This document shows, in pieces, positions 56,298-64,000 of a DNA stretch of 64,000 nt. Made by a program: the position numbers and the translations under genes. Below the pieces are notes generated by a model. That model saw only the letters and a program-made list of their open reading frames with translations, was not told the origin of the DNA and searched no databases. Within the stretch, counting starts at the first letter, position 1; every line of letters starts with the position of its first letter. The DNA is from Scalesia atractyloides (Eukaryota > Streptophyta > Magnoliopsida > Asterales > Asteraceae): NCBI GenBank assembly GCA_947069175.1, contig CAMTDV010000003.1, positions 43,429,606 to 43,493,605 on the forward strand. The letters run 5' to 3'.

Positions 56298-59200
56298 TGT
56301 TACACCAAATGTTCCGGGTGGGTCCGGGTGGAGACTATGGTGACGTAAGTTGATATCATCATAGTCAATTAACATAGCACAGCGGAAGTCTTGGAGGTTA
56401 AATTACTATTACACACCAAATGTTCAAAGTACAAAAATAATATACAGACGGCTTGTAGTGAAGGATCCACAGGCAGACCGTAAAATATACAAAAATGTGT
56501 AACAGACTTTAGGGCAGATCTAAGGATTTGCAAGATCCTCTTATATCAATACCAAGCAGCTTCCAACCTATTTCGTATTGTACATGCAACTTAGTCTTTT
56601 GAAAATACGTCAGCTTACGTTGGTAAATACAATTAACTGACTCGTTTTGAAAACATTTAAAAATGGATTTAAGTGCACAGGGCACATTAAAATCTTTTAT
56701 AACTTGGAAAGTCAACCGTGTAACCTTGTTAACAGCTTTACATGTTTGTCAATACATGTGGGGCCAGTGCTGAGACCGAGACATGATTAACGTACACACC
56801 ACTTATGAACCCACGAAGGAGTTATCCCCAAATTATAGGTAAAAATAATTTAGCATTCGCATCTATCAAGTGTATGCCTACACCCCGTGCTTTGGTCGTG
56901 GCCATCAACTAAAGTAATGAGCCAAGGATATCCACGGCACGGTCGTTAACCCCCAATGTTTAAATTATCAAACAAAACTGAACAAAACAGAATATGCGGA
57001 TTTACTAGCCACAATCTGGCATTCGATTGTTCCCATTTCCGACCAATCGGTAATAATTTACCATAACCCAAGCCCGTATAGGAGAAATAAGTCAAGAGTG
57101 TTTACCTTAGTTAGTCTTAATTTAAAAATGCAAGATTTAATATCTCAGCCGTATTCAAAATGAAATAACTATAGATAGCATATACTTGAAGGATTTAGTC
57201 TGGAATATGGCATAAGCTAACCGATTAGAACGCTAACGGTCTTATTTAAGTCATAGACTTACACCGACTAGCTTAAAGGATCAAAACGGTACAATATGCT
57301 AGATTATGCGATGACCGGATAAAATGTATTTAAACCCAACAAGTACTATGAATTGTATAATATGGGTAAACCATAAGCATTCTGGATTTTGAAATTTAAA
57401 ATTATAAGGTTAAACCCGTTTAGGTTAATTTCCGTAAACTAGTTACATATGCTTAACCATGTGCATATAAGGGATATCGGGTAACTGGAAAAGTCATGAC
57501 AAGTTTTATATGTCATTATACTTTAAATAAGTTGTAATATCAATAGGATATCAACTTACATGCCCGTTTAAGTTTAGAATGAAATTATGCCTCATAAGGG
57601 CGTTTTGGTAATTTTATATCGTATAAAAGGAACTTGAATATATTTTGATGTTATGATCATAAATATTTTGGAAAAATATTTAATATCAATAGGATATTGA
57701 TCATATGTGTAATTTATCATTAATGACCAAATTATGCACTGTAGGGGCATTTTCATCATTTTACACATAGTTTGATATATTATTTGGGATTCTGTGTTAT
57801 TTTACGTACCTACTGTAAAAACACTTTAAATGAGTTTTAAAATCAGTAGGTAACAGGTCTTGGTTGATAAATATGGTTTTAAACCATCTTATGCACCGAA
57901 ACGGCGTTTACGTCGAAAAATGACCATTTGTGCGAAGTTTAATGAAAACTGATGCTAAGATCAGGTTTATATGTTTTAGATATGTTATTTAATATGACAC
58001 ATCAGTAGATAAAAAGATTTGGTATAAAAAGTAGGATTAAAACTGTTTTATGCGCCATAAGGGCTTTATTATTATTTGTCGACATAATACAAGAACTTGT
58101 ATGTAAACTCAGTATATAAAGTGACTTGACATCCCAAATAATTTTACTTATGATATTACATCAGTATGAAATTCATTTTCAAGTTCGTTATAGATTAAAA
58201 CCTTATTTTATGTAAAAAGGGCATTTTAGTCAAAAATTGGCATAATAACGGAATTTGTGCATAAACTCAGATTCTGATTATGATCATGTAATATAACCTC
58301 AGAGGGTTATGCTACATTATATTGTGATCATAATGCAACCTTAGATCAGTATCTAACTAATCTAATTCGGGTCAGAATCAAAAGTCAAATTAGAAGTCAA
58401 ACTTCTCGACTTTCTGTTGCGAACCGACACTAGGACTGAAATTGACGGATCGAACATGTGCTCACATGTTCTAATAATTATTACCAGCTTGTTTAAGTGT
58501 CAAAAACATGTTTATAACATGTATAGTGTTTTCAAAATCTGGCCTGTTTGACTTTTAAATAATAAAACTTTGACCCGTCAATTGGTCTAGTAAATGTGAT
58601 CTTTATGAGGTGCCCTTTATAGGGATTAACACCTACCTTATTACGATCACTTAGCCATGTTTGGTATGAATAATGGCCGGACCATAATGGTCTTAGCCGA
58701 AAGTCAAAGCGTTTTCCGTAAACGCTTGACTTTTAGCTTTAAAAAAGCCTATAAACGAAAATGCAAGAGAAAGGAACACTTACAAGTGATCCTTGGATGA
58801 AATAGAACTAAGTTGGATATTCCTTTCAGTTAGGAACTTCCAGAGGAGGGAGATAGAATTATTATGAGAAAGGTACAAGTTCAAGTGAAGAACCGATGCT
58901 CTTATTTAGAGTTGGAGAGTTTGAAGGGGGTGATGCCAGGTGTTAGCAGGTGTTAGAGGGTGTCTACAAGTGTCCCAAAACGTGGAATGGTAGTTTGAAA
59001 AACCATGGTTTCGAATTGAATGGGTTTTGGCAGTTTGTGTGGCTGCCAAGCAATTTTTATGCAGCAGAGGCCCTCTGGCAGCCCGCGAGAGACCAGGCCA
59101 TGACTCTAGCGGCCCGCGAGCGGTCCATGAAATCTTTCAAAGTTTGCCACATTTAGCCCCTCAACTTATTAAACTTCTAAAACACCTTTATAAGCATAAT

Positions 59201-59516
59201 TAGCCCTCCGTAGCTAATATTTGGTGTACTCGGGAATATGCCCAGACATTGTTAAGCTCTCAGTTCGTTAAAAGGTCACTCACAGGTATAAATTAACATG
59301 TTGACACTTTTAACCCCTCCACCATCCAACTTTTACATATTTACACATATAACCCCTCTCGTCCTACAAGTGGCTCATATGAGAGCTAGGACTTCGTAAA
59401 GGGTCACTCAGAGGCTTAGTTTGAGCATGTTGACACCTTTAGTCCTTATTATACTTAATATAAAAGTAATTACATGTGTCGCTATATTATTGGACACGAT
59501 TTTACGAGGTGTTACA
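56298..59516 (-). repeat. Element F 3' LTR
   Basis: In sense orientation it begins TGTAACACCTCGTAAAATCG and ends GGTGTAACA, consistent with TG..CA chromovirus termini. No gene is supported in its 3.2 kb; the ORFs at 56509-56715 and 58950-59156 have no family motifs. Confidence 0.85.
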
Positions 59517-59535
59517 TCCTCACCCCTTAAAAGAA
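59517..59535 (-). promoter_or_regulatory. Polypurine tract of element F
   Basis: In sense orientation TTCTTTTAAGGGGTGAGGA directly before the LTR start. Confidence 0.85.
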
Positions 59536-59539
59536 ATCC

Positions 59540-60746
59540 CGACCTCGAGATTTTATTTAAAAAGATGGGGGTACTTTTGTCGCATAGCAGACTCAACCTC
59601 CCATGTATACTCAGGGCCTCGAAGGGCATCCCACTTAACCTTTACTATAGGTATCTTTTTCTTTCAAAGCTTCTCAATATGTCGATCCTCGATCGAAATT
59701 GGTTTCTCAACGAACCTTAGGTTTTCGTCAATTTGCACATCATGATGTGACATTGCTAGTGATTCATCAGCTAGACATTTCTTAAGATTACAGATGTAGA
59801 ATACATCATGAATTCCACTAAGCTCCGCTGGCAGCTTAAGATTATAAGCTACAACGCCGACACATTCAATTATCTCAAATGGTCCAATATATCTCGGGCT
59901 TAACTTGCCCTTCTTTTGAAATCGCATTACACCTTTCCAAGGTGATACTTTTAGCATGACTTTGTCCCCTATTTGAACATAAGAGGTTTATGCCTCTTGT
60001 TAACATAGCTCCTCTGCCTATCACGGGAAGTTTTGATTCTATCACGGATTTGCATAATCTTATCCGTGGTTTCCAGGACAATCTTCGGTCCTGATAGTTG
60101 GGCTTCCCCAACTTCAGCCCAACACACGGGTTTTCGACATTTTCCCCATACAAGGCCTCAAAAGGAGCAGCCTTGATGCTCGTATGATAACTATTATTAT
60201 AGGAGAATTCTATTAGGGGTAAGTGTTCATCCCAACTTCCACCTAAATCAATCATACATGCTCTAAGCATGTCTTCCAAAGTCTAAATGGTACGCTCACT
60301 CTGTCCATCCGTTGTGGATGGTAAGTCGTACTAAAATGTAATCTAGTGACTAATGACTGTTGGAAACTTTTCCAAAAATGAGATGTGTATCTAGTATCTC
60401 TATTAGATACAATAGATACTGGCACACCATACAGGGACACAATCTTGTCCACATATAGCTTTGCCAACTTGTCAGAATTATAAGTTTCCTTAATTGGCAA
60501 GAAATGTGCTGACTTAGTTAGTCTATCCATAATGACCCAAATCGTGTTATTACCATGTTTGGTCTTAGGTAACTTGGTAATTAAATCCATAGTTACCATT
60601 TCCCATTTCCAAGTGGGAACCTCAAGTTGTTGGAGAAGTCCTGACGGTTTCTGATGTTCGGCTTTAACTTGCGAACACGTCAGACACTTAGCTACATAAG
60701 TGGTTATGGATTTCATCAAACCCATCAACGAATAATTCTTCTTCAA
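59540..60746 (-). pseudogene. pol: Element F integrase and chromodomain
   Basis: Frames 60746-60252, 60279-59875 and 59957-59664 together show the end of the zinc region (CLTCSQVKAEHQKPSG), VTMDLITKLPKTKHG with the first catalytic Asp, YHPQ and the EDMLRAC block. The C-terminal domain (LKVSPWKGVMRFQKKGKLSP) follows, and from 59664 down to about 59540 a chromodomain (VKVKWDA, GPEYTWEVESAM, YPHLF). The second catalytic Asp is replaced by Asn (SNRDTR). Three or more frameshifts. Confidence 0.9.
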
Positions 60747-61028
60747 AACTTGATACTTCTTGTCACCACCGGGTGAACTGACTATCTTGAATTATGTGCT
60801 TCTTGGAGGATTAGATCTCTAGGCCCTCTAAAGATTGGAACCTAGATTCTGCCATTAAATCTAAGGATTCTATCTCTTCCTGGCACTAACTGATCAATAG
60901 TTTCGCCTAATCCTTCATAGCCTCTAACAGCGCTTGCTTTTGCGCATCTAATAGCTTCTCATTCAAGCTATTTGTAAGCTCAATGCTCTTGGCGTTAACC
61001 CTTATAGGCTTAACTCTTTCTTTACGAC
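60747..61028 (-). pseudogene. Element F linker between RNase H and integrase
   Basis: Degenerate DNA where the RNase H to integrase connection is expected. Stops in all frames; no domain is identified. Confidence 0.5.
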
Positions 61029-61550
61029 TCAAGGCTCAGCAACGACATTTACCTTGCCGGGATGATAGCGAATTTCGCAATTATAATCATTAAGTGTTTC
61101 CATCCAGTGGCGTTGTCTCATGTTCAAATCCTGTTGATTGAACAGATGTTGAAGACAATTATGGTTCGTGTATATAATACACTTTGTGCCATGTAAGTAA
61201 TGTCTCCACAACTTAAGTGCAAATACAACAGCTCCCAATTCCAAGTCATGGGTGGTGTAATTCCTTTCATGCACATTTAATTGTCGTGATGCATAATCAA
61301 TAACTTTGCCTTTTTGCATTAGCCCACAGCCCATGCAAGTGTGCGAGGCAGCACAATAAACGACAAAATCATCAATACCCTCAGGTAGAGATAATACAGG
61401 AGCATGGCTCAACTTGTGTTTTAGAATTTCAAAAGATTCTTTTTGTTTTGGACCCTAGTCAAACTTGACATTCTAACGGGTCAAGGTAGTTAAAGGAGTG
61501 GCTATCCTCGAAATGTTATCAATGAACCTCCTATAATAACTGGCCAATCC
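61029..61550 (-). pseudogene. pol: Element F RT C-terminus and RNase H
   Basis: The frame 61412-61029 carries RNase H: DDFVVYCAASHTCMGCGLMQ, YASRQLNVHERNYTTHDLEL, RYHPGKVNVVAEP. The first catalytic Asp is Ala (YCAAS), and the TDH motif is TNH. Before it (61550-61430) is the RT end GLASYYRRFIDNISRIATPL, cut by element G. Confidence 0.92.
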
Positions 61551-62002
61551 TGTTAGGACGTTTTGAGACCGTTGATACTTGAGTTTAATAGTTTATAGCT
61601 TGATTGTAATAGTTAGTAAATCTAGAAGGGCTAAAAGTGTAATTTATGGTACTAGTTCTTGTAGCGGCATATTTATGTTCCCAGCGTTTTTAATAAATAC
61701 GCTGGGTAGTCAATGTCTATATATATGCTGGTCAATGAAAACCCTAGTCCAAGTTTCTTGGACAGATTTTGGTGATTGCTCTTGTTTTGTGCTTGTTGTT
61801 CTTGTGCTTAATCAGAAATATCTAGTTGCATTAAGTGAATATATCATTTGGGATTCCATATACAACACTTGTTGTTTGATCCATACAAGAATCTTCATCT
61901 TCATCTTTGGGTTTTCTTAACTTTACAAATTCAAACAACTAATCTATAGTTGTTTAGGTGATAACAATCAACCACTGTGATCTGTATCTGATTTGGGACT
62001 CA
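61551..62002 (+). repeat. Element G 5' LTR
   Basis: About 452 bp from TGTTAGGACG to GGGACTCA. A TATA region TCTATATATATGC lies at 61716-61728. A near-perfect hairpin CCAGCGTTTTTA/TAAATACGCTGG lies at 61681-61705. The left boundary is set by the end of the F coding match; the second LTR is outside the window. The ORF at 61579-61920 is not a gene. Confidence 0.75.
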
Positions 62003-62007
62003 AAATT

Positions 62008-62020
62008 TGGTATCAGAGAC
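62008..62020 (+). promoter_or_regulatory. Primer binding site of element G
   Basis: TGGTATCAGAGAC, five bases after the LTR, matching initiator Met tRNA in the first eleven bases. Confidence 0.9.
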
Positions 62021-62623
62021 TTTGTCCTCTTGATTGTTTGAGTTTTTGTTAAGATTCTTCAAGTTTTGAAGGTTTTTCAAAAGTTTCAAAGTTCAAGGTT
62101 TTTCAAATTTTTGGACTTAAAATGGCTTGATCTGGTGTGCTTAATCATTGGGTTGTTGTTCATCAGTGTTTTGGTAAACATTTGGGTCATTTTGATACAA
62201 AGAAACATGGATTTTGAGTCATTTTTGGGTGATTAGAGGGTTTTTGTTTGTACTTAAACCCTATTGGGCGTATTTATCTTTGAAGGCAGCGTAGATAAAC
62301 TTAAATACAACGTTTTTAAAATTGAAGATAAAGTATTTAACAAATACGCCGGGCTAACACCAGCGGATTTGTTGATTTCAAGCGAAATAGTGTCAGCGTA
62401 ATTAATCGAAGGCGACTTCAAAGTCAGTGATAAAAATCCTCTACGATTTTATCATGGTGATCAGCAAATTTAGCCAAACTCACATTTGTTTTGCGTGTTT
62501 TAGCGGATTTAGCTATTGTCGTAGGGTAAAGTCGCCAAACATCTCCAGCGTATTTGTTTTCTTGTAGCGAAATTGTTCTCCGAACTCTTTAGTTCCAGCG
62601 TATTTGTTCTCTAATCAACCAAA
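62021..62623 (+). promoter_or_regulatory. Element G leader with repeated CCAGCGTATTTG motif
   Basis: Non-coding leader before gag. The motif CCAGCGTATTTG occurs at 62545-62556 and 62595-62606, with looser or inverted copies at about 62268, 62342 and 62360, besides the hairpin in the LTR. No gene. Confidence 0.6.
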
Positions 62624-64000
62624 ATGTCTCTCAATCAACTCAACACAATAGCCTAAGCCGAATTGGAGACAGGAACAGCTACTAGACCTCCCAAGTTGAA
62701 AGGATCTGAGGACTTCAGTAGTTAGAAGAATCGAATCAAGGCGTTCTTTGAGTATACTGACTATACTCAATGGATGTCTGTCACATTGGGTCGACACGTT
62801 CCTATGATAATTCGTGATGATGTTTGAACAATCAACGAAGACCCTTCAACATTCACTGAGGAAGACAAAACTCTCATTCAATGTGGTCGTAGGGCTCATG
62901 CTACTTTAACAATGGCTCTGTCCAAGGATGCCAACAATTTGTTCGAAGAATATACTTCAGGTCATGAACTGTGGTTGGCTCTTATTGATCACTATGAAGG
63001 GAACGAGGAGCTGATGGATAACAAGAGAGATATGGTTCAGAAAGAATTCAACTTGTTCAGGAGTGTTCATGGTGAAAGCTTGTCAAATCATATCAGTCGA
63101 TTTCTAGGAGTTCTGACAAAAATGAAGAAAGTAGGCAATCCGGTGCAAACTATGCCTCCATCAAGAAGCTTCTTGACTCTCTCCCAAAAGAATGCAACCT
63201 GCAATGTATGATGATCAAAAGAACCTTCTTGACCAGCACTACTCCTGCCACACTTTCAGAACTGATCAACACTCTGAAAGCCTTTGAAATGGATGTACTC
63301 AAGAGAGAAATGAACCAAGCGGGATACTCTCAGAAATTTACTCAATCTGCTGCTGGAACTTCATCTCCCAAAAATATGGCATTTCTTGCCCCCATAACCT
63401 CCTATGGTTCAAATCCTCAAAGTGCTACCGCATCTTACCCTAACGCTTCCGCAAGCTCTGCAAAGGCCTCATCATCTAACGAGAGGACTACTGTGGCCGG
63501 TGATGCACAAGCACTCAAGATATCCACCGAACATGTTGCTTTGTTTAACACCTTCCTGAGTAGTTATGAAGCTCTCATGTCAAGTGAGCTAAAAAGAGAT
63601 TTTCTCACTGCTGAAGACATGTTTCAGGTAGATCCAGATGATATGGAGGAAATGGACTTGAAGTGCAAATGGTGATGATCACCCTTCGATTAAAGAAGTT
63701 TCAAGACAAAGCAGGAAAAAGATTGGCACTGTGAAAAGCTAGTTTTGACAAGTCCAAGCTGAGATGCTACAACTGCAAGAATCTGGGTCACTTCAAGAGG
63801 GAGTGCCCACTGCTGAAGAATGAAAATGCTGAACTCTTTCCGACAAGAAGACCAATTGCTATCAAAGGGAATGATAGTGTTGTTGATAATAACCCAAAAT
63901 CTTTAGTGGTGGAAGACTACGACTAGGCAGAACAAATAGTTGAAGCAAAAGGAGAATTCAATAAAGCTCTCATGCTAAAAATCTCTACCGTGTCTGTCGC
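62624..64000 (+). pseudogene. gag: Element G gag
   Basis: The start at 62624 opens a copia Gag (MSLNQLNTIA). In-frame stops occur at 62654, 62723 and 62825, and a frameshift near 63140 leads to the frame 63208-63675. Motifs: RPPKLKGSEDFS, HELWLALIDHYEGNEEL, KRDMVQKEFNLFRS (capsid), then ALFNTFLSSYEALMSSEL. After a further shift there is a zinc knuckle CYNCKNLGHFKREC at 63765-63806. It runs off the window. Confidence 0.9.

Larger units (their letters stand above)
56298..61550 (-). mobile_element. Element F: Tekay-like chromovirus, truncated view
   Basis: On the - strand, a 3219-bp 3' LTR (56298-59516) is followed to the right by integrase/chromodomain, RNase H and the end of RT. Element G interrupts it at 61551. 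The 5' part lies outside the window. It has many stops and lost catalytic residues and is an old copy. It sits in the 5' LTR of element E. Confidence 0.9.
61551..64000 (+). mobile_element. Element G: Ty1/copia retrotransposon, 5' part
   Basis: 5' LTR (61551-62002), primer site, leader and a gag pseudogene continuing to the window edge. It interrupts F's RT; AATCC at 61546-61550 is the likely target site, to be confirmed at the right end outside the window. Gag differs from those of A, B and C. Confidence 0.85.

Noticed and set aside
61579..61920. 113-codon ORF in element G LTR
   Set aside because: Crosses the TATA region and the LTR body, no motif.
1..64000. A host gene or a bacterial-type operon, defence or toxin system
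   Set aside because: All multi-motif coding traces resolve to retrotransposon Gag, Pol or the post-pol ORF; no other family was recognisable on either strand.

Overview
The window is plant nuclear repeat DNA with no host gene that I can support. It is a stack of LTR retrotransposons nested in one another, and almost every coding stretch belongs to a Ty1/copia or Ty3/gypsy element broken by stops, frameshifts and deletions. LTRs with TATA boxes, primer sites matching plant initiator-Met or Asp tRNA, a Tekay-type chromodomain, a Tat/Athila protease and Sirevirus-type copia elements point to a eudicot. The post-pol ORF resembles, from memory, proteins common in Asteraceae genomes; that assignment is inference.

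Layout. Positions 1-1693 are the 3' part of a chromovirus-like LTR (H), including a short tandem array. Element A, a Sirevirus-type copia on the + strand, is the substrate. It holds degenerate gag (2038-3338), a gag-to-RT deletion with a tandem duplication (3339-3690), an RT/RNase H remnant (to about 4215), a long spacer with a roughly 2.2 kb insertion, and the left half of a post-pol ORF (7944-10653). Its right parts lie at 35845-36020 and 46853-48534, followed by its 3' LTR (48535-48973). Element B (10654-35839, +, TSD GAGCA), a related Sirevirus, sits inside A's post-pol ORF. Element C (13912-24736, -, TSD GAAAA), a third Sirevirus, sits inside B's gag. Chromovirus D (36021-46847, +, TSD GTGTG) is a second hit on A. 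A small solo Sirevirus LTR (47850-48228, TSD CCAAG) is a third. Tat/Athila element E (48975-56297 visible, -) lies against the end of A's LTR. Chromovirus F (56298-61550, -) sits in E's 5' LTR. Copia element G (61551 to the edge, +) sits in F's RT. F and E must continue beyond the right edge.

Biology. A and B share an arrangement of gag, PR, IN, RT, RNase H, an internal purine tract, a spacer, a very large post-pol ORF, a purine tract and the LTR. The post-pol ORF has an N-terminal domain, a low-complexity middle, a coiled coil and a C-terminal globular domain. In B it seems to start with a nine-base coding exon joined by a GT-AG intron. C has no such ORF. The three Sireviruses share a purine tract and arrays of a TTCGTACGAA-type palindrome with lineage-specific flanks. 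D's 2.66 kb LTRs each carry four tRNA-like (box A/box B) modules. By hand count D's LTR pair differs by about 1.7 percent and C's by about 6 percent, so D looks youngest. No element appears able to move by itself.
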